Assembly (NCBI GenBank): GCA_964483245.1 | Contig: CAZABP010000023.1 | Location: 1 to 64,000 of the forward strand | Source: CAZABP01 sp964483245 | Lineage (GTDB): Bacteria > Planctomycetota > UBA1135 > UBA2386 | DNA length: 64,000 nucleotides | Reading direction: 5' to 3' | Shown here: piece after piece, positions 53,223-61,694 of the stretch | Position numbering within the stretch: the first letter of the stretch is position 1 | How the letters are laid out: every line of letters begins with the position of its first letter | Notes under the pieces: generated by a model | The model's database searches: none | Seen by the model: the letters and a program-made list of their open reading frames with translations, nothing else | What the model was told of the DNA's origin: nothing | Made by a program: the position numbers and the translations under genes

Positions 53223-54257
53223 ATGCAACATGACGTGCACGCGAGCGTCGTCTCGCGCAGAGCTCGGATCGGCGCTGCCGTCCTGATCCTCGCTGGCGCC
53301 GCTACCGCGCAGGAGCGGGACGCGCCGGCACCCAAGCGCCTGACGGCGTTCTTCTGGCACGACTCGCCGAACGACGTCGCGGCGCTGGAAGGGATCCGGG
53401 CGGCGCTGGCAGCGGCGCAGCTGCCGCACGAACTCTCCGTGTTGCAGGCGGATTCGGACCAGCGGCACGGGATCGAGCTGCTCGCTTCGGTCGGCCCGGC
53501 GAACTGTGACCTGTTGTTTGCGATGGGGACCCAAGCGGCACTGCTGGCGCGCGAACACCTGCGCGGGGTGCCGATCGTCTACACGGCAGTCACGAATCCG
53601 GTCGTGTCCGGCGTCGTGCCGTCGTGGGAGGGATCCGGGACGCGGATCGCCGGCAGCAGCAACTGGATCCCGCCGGCGACGATCCTGCACGTGTTCCGCG
53701 CCGCTGTCCCGCGCCTGACGCGTCTGGGCATGCTGCGCTCACGCAGCTCCGGTGTGGTCAGTGCGGCCGAGCTCGCCGCGATGCGCGCGCATCTGGGCGA
53801 ACAGAACGCGCCGCCGATCGAGATCCTCGAGCGGGTCGTCGACGATGCCGGTGGTATCACGGCGGCCGCACGCGAACTGATCGCCGCAGGCGTGCAGGCG
53901 ATCTGGGTGCCGATCGACTTCACGATCTACACGAACATGCCTGCCGTCCGCGCCGCGGTCGCCGGCACCGGGGTCCCGATCCTGTCGTCGTCGCTGCAAG
54001 GCGCGCGGGAGGGCGCCGCCGCCGGGGTCGTCGTCGACTACCGGCTGCTCGGCCAGCGCGCGGCCGCGATCGCGCTCGACGTGCTGCGCGGCAAGCGCAT
54101 CGGCGAGATCCCGGCCGACACGATGGAGAGCTATCAAGTCGTCGTCGGCGTCGGTGCCGCGCGCGAGGCGCGCTACGAGCTGCCGCTTTCGCTGCTCGTG
54201 ATCGCGGACGAGCTGATCGATCCCGGCGTGCCGGCGGAGCCGCGCGATGGGCGCTGA
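53223..54257 (+). CDS. Periplasmic binding protein, ABC_sub_bind family (TrpX/PF04392-like)
   Basis: This 344-residue protein has a signal peptide (ILAGAATA before Q30) and a two-lobed periplasmic-binding fold of the ABC_sub_bind family: RLTAFFWHDSPNDVAALEGIRAAL, CDLLFAMGTQAALLAREHLRG, PIVYTAVTNPVVSGVV, LGMLRSRSSGVVSAAEL and AIWVPIDFTIYTNMPAV. Relatives bind aromatic amino acids or purines. No permease or ATPase is near; instead a sensor kinase gene overlaps its end by 11 bases and a response regulator follows, so it most likely feeds a signalling system. A GGAG lies 8 bases before the ATG. Confidence 0.9.
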   Translation: MQHDVHASVVSRRARIGAAVLILAGAATAQERDAPAPKRLTAFFWHDSPNDVAALEGIRAALAAAQLPHELSVLQADSDQRHGIELLASVGPANCDLLFAMGTQAALLAREHLRGVPIVYTAVTNPVVSGVVPSWEGSGTRIAGSSNWIPPATILHVFRAAVPRLTRLGMLRSRSSGVVSAAELAAMRAHLGEQNAPPIEILERVVDDAGGITAAARELIAAGVQAIWVPIDFTIYTNMPAVRAAVAGTGVPILSSSLQGAREGAAAGVVVDYRLLGQRAAAIALDVLRGKRIGEIPADTMESYQVVVGVGAAREARYELPLSLLVIADELIDPGVPAEPRDGR

Positions 54258-55716
54258 GCCGGATCCGCAGGTCGCGGTCTGGCGCTCCCGGCTGGCGATG
54301 GAGCTGTTGCTCGTGCTGCTGCTCGTCGCCGGCGCGATGTTCTGGTTCGTGGCCGGCTACCTCGAGCCGAAGCTGGCCGGCGCCTTCGTCGCGCGCTGCG
54401 ACGAGCTGGTCGCCAGCACCAGCGATGCGATGGAGGCGCTGGCGGATCAGCAGGTGCAGGGGAGCCGCGACCTGCTGGTCGACGTGATCCGCCACACCAC
54501 CGACGCGCGCTCGCGCACGCTCGCCGACCTGCCGCTCGGCATCTACGGCGGCGACGTCGAGCGGATCCGGACGGCGATCCGCGCGCAGGACGCCGAGCGG
54601 GGTGCGCGGATGCAGCGCAACACGGTCGTGCTGGGTGCCGAGATGCAGCGCCGCGCCGGAGAGCGGATCGATGCCCACGTCGCGGCGATCGCGGCGGAGC
54701 AGCTGGCGCGCAACGAGGAGTTCGCGACGGAGATGCGCGCGTCGCATTTGTGGTTCGGCGGCGGGTTTCTGGGACTGCTGGTCCTCGTGCTCGGGCTCGG
54801 GCTCTACCAGTTCGTGGTGCGGCCGGTCGGCCGGCTGCGCGCGGCGACGCAGCGCGTCGCCAGTGGAGACCTCGAGGTCGAGGTCGCGAGCCATGCCCGC
54901 GACGAGATCGGCGCCCTGGCCGGAGACTTCTCGACGATGGTGCGCCAGCTACGCGAGTCGCGCGCCGAGCTGACGCGTCTCAATCGGGAACTCGAGCAGG
55001 AGGTGGAGCGCAAGACGCGCCAGCTCGTGCACGCCGAGAAGATCGCCTCGATCGGGACCTTGGCCGGCGGTGTCGCGCACGAGTTCAACAACCTGATCGG
55101 CGGCATCCACGGCTGCACGGTCGAGGTGCTGCAGTCGGAGCAGGATCCCGAGCGACGCGAGACGCTGGAGGTGATCCTGCGTGCTGCCGAACGGGCGCGC
55201 GGGATCACGCAGCAGCTGCTGCGGTTCGCGCGCCGCTCGGTGGACAAGAAGCAGCCGACGCAGCTGGCCGACGTCCTGCAGGAGGCGCTCGCCCTCGTCG
55301 AGCCGCAGGCGCGGCGGCGCCGGGTCGAGATCGTGCGCAGCATCGCGCCGGCGCCATCGATCCAGGCCGACCCGGATGCGCTGCACCTGGTGTTCGTGAA
55401 CCTGTTCACCAACGGTCTCCAGGCGATGCCGGACGGCGGCACGCTGCAGATCGAGCTGACGGCCGACCGGCCCGCGCGCGAGCTGCTCGTGCGCGTCCGT
55501 GACCAGGGGATCGGGATCCCGGCGGAGGATCTCGATCGCGTGTTCGAGCCGTTCTTCACGCGCAAGGACCGTGCGAAGGACCCTTCCGACCGCGGCACCG
55601 GGCTCGGCCTGTCGGTGTCGTATGGGATCGTCGCGGCGCACGGCGGGCGGATCACGGTGACGAGCCGGCCGGGTGAGGGGTCGGAGTTCACGGTGCGGTT
55701 GCCGCTCGAGGCATGA
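54247..55716 (+). CDS. Sensor histidine kinase (NtrB-like) with HAMP domain
   Basis: This 489-residue kinase has two membrane helices (about 19-37 and 169-190) around a helical periplasmic region of 130 residues, a HAMP domain (about 190-243), a coiled coil, a phosphoacceptor domain with H278 in GGVAHEFNNLIGG, and an HATPase domain (NLFTNGLQAMPDGG, DQGIGIPAEDLDRVFEPFFTRK, GTGLGLSVSYGI). The periplasmic part is small and helical, with no known ligand-binding fold, which fits sensing through the binding protein encoded just upstream (11-base overlap). The regulator gene follows after 70 bases. Confidence 0.95.
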   Translation: MGAEPDPQVAVWRSRLAMELLLVLLLVAGAMFWFVAGYLEPKLAGAFVARCDELVASTSDAMEALADQQVQGSRDLLVDVIRHTTDARSRTLADLPLGIYGGDVERIRTAIRAQDAERGARMQRNTVVLGAEMQRRAGERIDAHVAAIAAEQLARNEEFATEMRASHLWFGGGFLGLLVLVLGLGLYQFVVRPVGRLRAATQRVASGDLEVEVASHARDEIGALAGDFSTMVRQLRESRAELTRLNRELEQEVERKTRQLVHAEKIASIGTLAGGVAHEFNNLIGGIHGCTVEVLQSEQDPERRETLEVILRAAERARGITQQLLRFARRSVDKKQPTQLADVLQEALALVEPQARRRRVEIVRSIAPAPSIQADPDALHLVFVNLFTNGLQAMPDGGTLQIELTADRPARELLVRVRDQGIGIPAEDLDRVFEPFFTRKDRAKDPSDRGTGLGLSVSYGIVAAHGGRITVTSRPGEGSEFTVRLPLEA

Positions 55717-55786
55717 GGCGACGTGCCGGTATGGGCTTTGCCTGGTACCCGCGCATGCGCTACGAGACCGCCAGCGTTTCCCCGCG

Positions 55787-57205
55787 ATGAGCGAAGCCGA
55801 ACCGGAGCGCCCCGCGTCCTCGACCACGGCTGCTGCCAGCGCTGCGCACAGCATCCTGGTCGTCGACGACGAAGAGAGCATGCGGCACTTCCTGCGCCGC
55901 GGGCTGCGGCGCCTGGGGCACCAGGTCGACGCGGCCGAGGACGGCGAGCAGGCGATTGCGCGCTGGGCGCAGCAGCGGTTCGACCTCGCGATCGTGGACC
56001 TGAAGATGCCGGGCGTCGACGGACTCGGCGTGTTGAGCCGCCTGCGCAGCCAGGATCCGCGCGCCGTCGTGCTGCTGATGTCGGGGTACGGCACGATCGC
56101 AACCGCGGTCGAGGCGATGAAACTCGGCGCCGCCGACTTCGTGACCAAGCCGTTCGAGCTGGACGAGCTCGTGCTGCGGATCGACCGCGCCCTCGAACAC
56201 CGCCAGGCGCTCGAGGAGAACCTGAACCTGCGCCGGATGCTGACCGATTCCGGCGAGCACGTCGGCCTGGTCGGCCAGAGCACTGCGATGCGCGGGCTGT
56301 ACCAGCAGCTCGAGTTATTGCGCGAATCGCAGGCGACCGTGTTGATCACCGGCGAATCCGGCACCGGCAAGGGGTTGATCGCGAAGGCCGTGCATCTGAT
56401 GTCCGACCGTGCGCGCGGGCCGTTCGTGCAGGTGCACTGCCCGGCGATCCCGGACACTTTGCTCGAGAGTGAGCTGTTCGGGCACGAGGCCGGGGCGTTC
56501 ACCGGTGCGCGGCAGAGCAAGCTGGGGCTGATCGCGAAGGCGCACCGCGGGACCGTGTTCCTCGACGAGATCTCCGAGATGAGTCTCGCGGCGCAGGGGA
56601 AGCTGGAGCGCTTCCTGGAGGAGCACGAGTTCCTGCCGCTCGGCGCGACCGACCCGGTGCGCGTCGACGTGCGCGTCGTCGCGGCCAGCAACCGCGACCT
56701 GCCGGCTGCCGTGCGGGATGGAAAGTTCCGCGGCGGCCTGTTGTGGCGGCTCGACGTGGTCCGACTGCATGCGCCGCCGCTGCGCGAGCGCCGCGACGAC
56801 GTGCCGTTGCTGGTCATGCACGAGCTGCGGCGGCTCGTCGAGCGCGGCGCGTGCACGCCCAAGAGCGTGACCGCGGACGCGATGGCGGATCTCGCCGCCT
56901 ACGACTGGCCCGGCAACGTCCGTGAGCTGCAGAACGTCGTCGAACGGATGGCCGTCATGTCCGGGCCGCAGCCGGTGCTGGGAGTCGGCGATCTGCCCGA
57001 GGAGTTCCGCGGCCGCGCGCCTCGCACCGAGGCATCGGGGGAGTACGCGGCGGCGATCGAGCAGTTCGACCGGGCCTGGTTCGCAGGGCTGCTGGCGCGC
57101 ACCGGTGGGAACATCACGCTCGCTGCCGAACAGGCAGGGCTGTCGCGGGGGCATTTGCACCGGCGGATCCGCGCGCTGGGGCTGGATCCGGAGAGCTACC
57201 GTTGA
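55787..57205 (+). CDS. NtrC-family sigma-54-dependent response regulator
   Basis: This 472-residue regulator has a receiver domain with phosphoacceptor D71 and K121, an AAA+ domain (Walker A GESGTGKG at 189-196, sigma-54-contacting GAFTGA at 236-241, Walker B TVFLDE), Arg residues in FRGGLLWRLDVV, and a Fis-type helix-turn-helix at the end (NITLAAEQAGLSRGHLHRRI). Phosphorylated by the upstream kinase, it should open sigma-54 promoters. I found no convincing -24/-12 site in the local gaps, so its targets are probably elsewhere. The start ATG at 55787 is supported by the receiver position; the frame upstream overlaps the kinase gene. Confidence 0.96.
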   Translation: MSEAEPERPASSTTAAASAAHSILVVDDEESMRHFLRRGLRRLGHQVDAAEDGEQAIARWAQQRFDLAIVDLKMPGVDGLGVLSRLRSQDPRAVVLLMSGYGTIATAVEAMKLGAADFVTKPFELDELVLRIDRALEHRQALEENLNLRRMLTDSGEHVGLVGQSTAMRGLYQQLELLRESQATVLITGESGTGKGLIAKAVHLMSDRARGPFVQVHCPAIPDTLLESELFGHEAGAFTGARQSKLGLIAKAHRGTVFLDEISEMSLAAQGKLERFLEEHEFLPLGATDPVRVDVRVVAASNRDLPAAVRDGKFRGGLLWRLDVVRLHAPPLRERRDDVPLLVMHELRRLVERGACTPKSVTADAMADLAAYDWPGNVRELQNVVERMAVMSGPQPVLGVGDLPEEFRGRAPRTEASGEYAAAIEQFDRAWFAGLLARTGGNITLAAEQAGLSRGHLHRRIRALGLDPESYR

Positions 57206-57329
57206 ACCCGATCGGGCGCTGCTGCACGCGACGGAGCAGAACCCTCGGCAGCTGCTGGGGAGCAGCGGCGCGAGGTGCATGCCTCTCGCATCCGGGTCGG
57301 GCTGCTGCGCGTGACCGGGAGCGCGACCG

Positions 57330-58070
57330 CTGACGCTGCGGATCGTCCAGATCACCGATCTGCATCTCCCGCCAGGCGGGGACGGAACCGCTTGGCGCAA
57401 CCTGCGCCGCGTGTTGGCGGAGGTCGAGACGCAGCACGCGCCCGATCTGCTCGTAGTGACCGGGGATCTCGTGTCGCGGCGCCGGGCCGAGGCCTACTCC
57501 CGTCTGAGCGACGAGCTGATCCCGTTCGCCGGGCGGCTGCGCGTGCTGCCGGGCAACCATGACTCGCGCAGGTTGCTGCGTGCGGCGTTCGGCGACCTGC
57601 TGCAACGCGTCGGGTCGGCGGCCGTGTTCCGTGTGGAGCTCGGCTGCTGGCGGCTGCTGGGTCTCGATTCGGTGCGGCGCCCGTTCGTCCACGCGAAGTT
57701 CGGCCGCCGCCAGCTCGACTGGCTCGCGGCGGAGCTCCGCGCCGTGGATCGGCCGGTCCTCGCATTCGTGCACCACCCGCCGGCCCGCGTCGGCACCTGG
57801 TGGCTCGACAAGGACCTCGCGCGGGATCGCCGGCGGCTGCGGCGGGTCGTCGAGGCGACGCGCCTGCAGGCGTTCGTCTGCGGTCACGTGCACCAGCCGT
57901 ACGAAGGCACGTTCGCCGGCGTGCGGGTCTGGACGACGCCCGCGGTCGCGTACCAGTTCGCGCCCGGCTCGTGGGTGCCACGACGCGGCGCGCGTGCGCC
58001 GGGCTACCGCGTGCTCGAGCTGCGAGCGGATGGCGGGATCCGCTCGCAGGTCGTCATGCTCGCCGACTGA
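57330..58070 (+). CDS. Calcineurin-like metallophosphoesterase, apparent CTG start
   Basis: This 246-residue protein belongs to the calcineurin-like phosphoesterase family (CpdA-like). Metal-ligand motifs are in order: TDLH near residue 8, GDLV, GNHD, a His in FVHHPP and GHVH. The first motif lies upstream of the first in-frame GTG (57411), so the real start must be earlier. Only CTG codons (57330 or 57336) follow the in-frame stop at 57312, and a GGGAG sequence (57317-57321) is well placed before 57330. It follows the response regulator by 124 bases. The substrate may be a cyclic nucleotide or another phosphodiester; not decided by the sequence. Confidence 0.85.
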   Translation: MTLRIVQITDLHLPPGGDGTAWRNLRRVLAEVETQHAPDLLVVTGDLVSRRRAEAYSRLSDELIPFAGRLRVLPGNHDSRRLLRAAFGDLLQRVGSAAVFRVELGCWRLLGLDSVRRPFVHAKFGRRQLDWLAAELRAVDRPVLAFVHHPPARVGTWWLDKDLARDRRRLRRVVEATRLQAFVCGHVHQPYEGTFAGVRVWTTPAVAYQFAPGSWVPRRGARAPGYRVLELRADGGIRSQVVMLAD

Positions 58071-60200
58071 TCAGCGGTCCAACTGCGCCAGGTACGTGAA
58101 GAGCGCTGGCAGCGTGCCGCCGTCGCGCCAGGCGAGCGATGCGAAGCGCAGCGCCGGATCGACGGCGTGCAGGCGTCCGAGTGCGCGCAGCGCAGCACCG
58201 CGTACTGCCGCCGGATTCGCCGCCGACGTCGCGAGATCGACCAGTGCGCTGCTGGCCGCCGGATCACCGGTCGCACCCAGCGCAAACGTCGCCTCGGCGC
58301 GCAACTCGGCGACCGCGCTGCTGCGCGCGACGTCGAGCAGGATGGGGGTCGCCGCGTCGCCGCAGGTCGCGGCGAGCACGTGCGCCGCGGTGCTGCGCAG
58401 GGCGGGGCAGGAGTCCTCGCGCAGCGCCTCCGAGAGGATGCGCAGGCAGGCCGGCGCGTTGGCGAGTCCGAGCGCGTAGACCGCCGCAGTGCGCGTCAGC
58501 GAGTTCTCGCCAGTGCGCGCTTGGCGGGCGAGCAGCTCGTCGCTGCCGCGGTCGCCGAGCAGGCCCAGTGCGAGCAGCCAGAGTCCTTCCATCTCCGCGT
58601 TGTTCTCCTGTGCGCGGGCGCTGCGCACGTCCGCGGCGAGCGCAGCGTCGTCCCGCCCGCGGCCCCACAGGCCCAGTGCGACCGCAGCCCAGCCGCGCAG
58701 CGCCTTGCGCCCGTGCTGGACCTGCTCGCGCAGGAACTCACGCGCCGCGTCGCCGCCGTGCTCGCCGATCGCGAGCAGCAGCTGAGCGCGCGTGCCCAGG
58801 TCGTGCTCGAGCTCGAACGCGGTCTGCAGCGCCGGCAACGCGAGGCTCGACCGGCTCCGGCCGAGCGCGCCGGCGGCGGCCCGACGCAGCTCGAGCGAGG
58901 TGCCGCCGACCGCCTGGGTCAGCGCAGCGACCGCGGGCGCGTCTTCGATCCGGTCGAACGACGTCGCGACGACTGCGCGGGCCGATGCATGGCCCTGTTC
59001 GCGCACGCGGCTGCGGATCTCATCTGGGGCCTCCGGCTTGGGATTGAGCCGGACGTGGGCGGCAGCGCCGGCGAGCAGCAGCGGATCCTGTGAGGTCGCC
59101 AGCAGCTCCTCGGCGGCACGCCGCGCCCACGCGTCCTGGTGCTGGGTCCTGCCGAGCACGGCGAGCGCCAGCGGCCTGAGCACCGGGTCTGCGTCCGACA
59201 GCGCCAGTTGCAACAGCGTGTGGACGGCTGCAGCGTTGCCGGCGCTCGCAAGCCCGACGACCGTGGCGCAGCGCACTTCGAACGCTTGGTCCGTCAGATG
59301 CTTGCGCAGCTCAGGGTCGGCGATCCCGAGCTTCCCCAGCGCGAGCGCCGCGGATGCACGGACTTCGGGATCCGGATCGTACAGCGCTTCGCGTGCGACC
59401 GTGATTGCGCGGGTGCGCGCGCTGTTGCTGACCGTGGCACCCTCGATGTCGGGGAGCAGCCGCGGGCCGAACCAACGCGACGCCTGCAGGTCGAACCAGG
59501 TGAGCCAGGCTTCCGAGTCCAGATCGACCGTCGGGAGCATCGCAGTGCGGGCGAGCGTGCTGCGTCGCTGCTCAGTTGCGGTCCCGGCCGTGGTTGCGCC
59601 TGGGCCGCGCGGCGTTGCCGTCGTGGCGGGTCTTGGCGTGGCGCCGCTCGGACGCTGCGGTGCGGCGGCATCTCCGGGGCCGTTGTATGGGACAGGCTGC
59701 GGGCGCCATGGTTGTGGGGGTGGCGCCGGTGGCCACCGCGACGGTGCCTGGATGCGCGCTGTTTCCTCCAGCGAGAGTCCGTGGCGATCGAGCCACGCGC
59801 AGAGCGCAGAGTTGGTCGAGAGATCCGCCACCCACGCCGCGTTCGCGCCGGCCGCGACCTCCAGCGTCAGCGCCCCATTCCCGGTGCGGTCGAGCAGGTG
59901 AGCGACCGCGCAGCGCCGACCCGCAGCGTCGACGAAGTACGGCTGCCGCTGCCCGGGAACATCCGTGTTGGCGCCGAACAGCCCGCGCTCGCGGTATTCG
60001 CGCAACAGGTCGAGCGTCGCCAGCCTCGCTGCGGCGCGGGATGCATCCGCGGGCATCGGCGCGGCGCGCAGCTCGCGCTCGACACGCGCGTAGTGTTCGA
60101 GCAGGGCATCGCGGGTGACGCTCGGATCACCCGGCTGTTGCGAGGGAATCGGAAGCAGGACGGTGCACGCGGCTGCGGCGAGCCAGGAAGACTTCGACAT
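58071..60200 (-). CDS. Secreted HEAT-repeat protein with N-terminal CAVxHL domain
   Basis: This 709-residue protein has a strong ribosome binding site (GGAGGTCA) and a signal peptide (TVLLPIPS before Q21). The region 30-150 is a domain I have seen only in uncharacterised proteins, with LREYRERGLF, NTDVPGQRQPYFVDAAG, RCAVAHLLDRTG, and SALCAWLDRHGLSLEE leading to ARIQAP. A Pro/Ala/Thr-rich linker (150-215) follows, then about 12 HEAT-like helical repeats to the end (ALYDPDPEVRASAALALGKLG, ALRGWAAVALGLWG, VAELRAEATFALGATGDP). HEAT solenoids bind proteins. It is downstream of another HEAT-type gene at 60323 on the same strand. Confidence 0.85.
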   Translation of the reverse strand: MSKSSWLAAAACTVLLPIPSQQPGDPSVTRDALLEHYARVERELRAAPMPADASRAAARLATLDLLREYRERGLFGANTDVPGQRQPYFVDAAGRRCAVAHLLDRTGNGALTLEVAAGANAAWVADLSTNSALCAWLDRHGLSLEETARIQAPSRWPPAPPPQPWRPQPVPYNGPGDAAAPQRPSGATPRPATTATPRGPGATTAGTATEQRRSTLARTAMLPTVDLDSEAWLTWFDLQASRWFGPRLLPDIEGATVSNSARTRAITVAREALYDPDPEVRASAALALGKLGIADPELRKHLTDQAFEVRCATVVGLASAGNAAAVHTLLQLALSDADPVLRPLALAVLGRTQHQDAWARRAAEELLATSQDPLLLAGAAAHVRLNPKPEAPDEIRSRVREQGHASARAVVATSFDRIEDAPAVAALTQAVGGTSLELRRAAAGALGRSRSSLALPALQTAFELEHDLGTRAQLLLAIGEHGGDAAREFLREQVQHGRKALRGWAAVALGLWGRGRDDAALAADVRSARAQENNAEMEGLWLLALGLLGDRGSDELLARQARTGENSLTRTAAVYALGLANAPACLRILSEALREDSCPALRSTAAHVLAATCGDAATPILLDVARSSAVAELRAEATFALGATGDPAASSALVDLATSAANPAAVRGAALRALGRLHAVDPALRFASLAWRDGGTLPALFTYLAQLDR

Positions 60201-60322
60201 ACGGCTGACCTCCGGGCGTGCGCCTGCGCAAGTGCCGTGCCTGGGACCCGGCAGCCCTGCGCCGCGCAGCTGCGAAGGCGCCTGTCACGCCAGCGAAACG
60301 AGAGCGGAGAGGCGCGTCGGGC

Positions 60323-61429
60323 TCAGCGCCAACCGTCGATCAGGCTGGTTCGCGCGGCTGTGTCGTACTGCTCCGGGAACGCGTGCTGCTCGCCGGTGAG
60401 CGTCTGCAGTGCCTCGTGGACGCGCTGCGCCAACGCGCGGCAGGCGCGCTGCTCGCGTGCATCGGCTTCCTCCTTGGGGGTCGGGAACGCACGCAACAGG
60501 ACCGCATGCGCGGTGTCGCCTCCTTCCGGCAGGCGCTGCGCGATCGCCACCATCGCGTCGATCGAGGCCGAAGTCAGCGAGTTGAAGTACGCGCCGGAGC
60601 TCGCGTGCGGCGCGATCACGTCGATCGAACCGGCGTCGCCGCAGCGCGCGAGCGCGCGCACACAGTGCAGACGCAGCACGTTCGGATTCTTGCTCGGCTC
60701 GGGTGTGCGCAGCAGCACTTCGAGCTGCGGCTTGGCGCGCGCGTCGCCGGACTCAGCCAGCAGCGTGCAGACCTGGAACCGGATCTGGTCGTGCGGGGTC
60801 GCGAGCAACGTCTCTGCGGCTGCGACGACCGCGTCCGGATCCTGCTCGAGCAGCCGTTGCAAGGCGCGGTAGCGGACGACGACGTCTTCATGCGGCAGAT
60901 GTTCGCGCGCCGTGGTCGCATCGATCTGCTGCTCGAGCTGTTCCGCCAATGCATCGGCGGCGCGCAGCGACGCCGTCGTGATCGGGCCGGCTGCGGCCGG
61001 CTGCGCGCGCTCCACCGCGCGCTGGAACGACTCGAGCGAGCGCCCGGTATCGGCGAGCACTGCGAGCGTGCGTGGGTCGACCAGGAAGTGCTGTGGCCAC
61101 GACGTGATGCCGAACCGGATCGCGACGCGCTCTGCGGCGCGGTCGGCGGTGCTGCCGCTGAAGTCCTGGAACAGGTACATCCAGACCACGTCGTCGTACG
61201 AGTCGCGCAACCGCTCGTCGGACAGCAGCCCTTTCTCCATGACGACGCAGTGCGGGCAGTAGGTCTTCGTCGAGTAGATGAAGATCGGCTTGCTGCTCGC
61301 GAGCGCGCGCGCGTGCGCGTCGAAGAAATCCTGCGTCCACGGTGCGCCGGGAGGAGGGTTCTTGCTCTCGTTCTGGGCCGGGAGGACCAGCACCGGGAGC
61401 AGGGCCAACAGCAAGGGGAGGATGCGCAT
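60323..61429 (-). CDS. Exported thioredoxin-fold protein with HEAT repeats
   Basis: This 368-residue protein has a signal peptide (LLPVLVLPA before Q19), a thioredoxin-like domain with the redox motif YCPHC in KPIFIYSTKTYCPHCVVME and the cis-Pro loop TSWPQHFLVDP, then HEAT-like helices (DVVVRYRALQRLLEQDPD, QIRFQVCTLLAESGDARAK, LRLHCVRALARCGD). The CxxC motif suggests thiol-disulfide exchange in the periplasm. It has a ribosome binding site (GAGGT) and is divergent from the gene at 61695 over 265 bases in which I see no clear promoter. The HEAT protein at 58071 follows after 122 bases. Confidence 0.85.
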   Translation of the reverse strand: MRILPLLLALLPVLVLPAQNESKNPPPGAPWTQDFFDAHARALASSKPIFIYSTKTYCPHCVVMEKGLLSDERLRDSYDDVVWMYLFQDFSGSTADRAAERVAIRFGITSWPQHFLVDPRTLAVLADTGRSLESFQRAVERAQPAAAGPITTASLRAADALAEQLEQQIDATTAREHLPHEDVVVRYRALQRLLEQDPDAVVAAAETLLATPHDQIRFQVCTLLAESGDARAKPQLEVLLRTPEPSKNPNVLRLHCVRALARCGDAGSIDVIAPHASSGAYFNSLTSASIDAMVAIAQRLPEGGDTAHAVLLRAFPTPKEEADAREQRACRALAQRVHEALQTLTGEQHAFPEQYDTAARTSLIDGWR

Positions 61430-61694
61430 CGGGACCTCGGGAAGCGGCGCGGCAGCATACGGGGCCCGCAACCGCGCCGAGCCTCCGCGGGCCTGGATCG
61501 ACGACCGGGGCTTCGCCGGAACGACGCGCTGCAGGGGCCTGGGGTGCTGCGCGGAAAACGACACTGGCGCTGCACCGGATCATTCGCGCGACAAGTTGGA
61601 TACTGGCGCTTCCCCGGGCGCCCCCTCGATCCGCGCCGTGGCCCCGGGGCGTTCCTCCGCGCGGACCACCACCTCGAATCGCAAGGAGCAGACC

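Noticed and set aside
53223..57329. Sigma-54 (-24/-12) promoter near the NtrC-type regulator
   Set aside because: A TGGCAC at 53358 lies inside a coding region and lacks the TTGC box at the right spacing.
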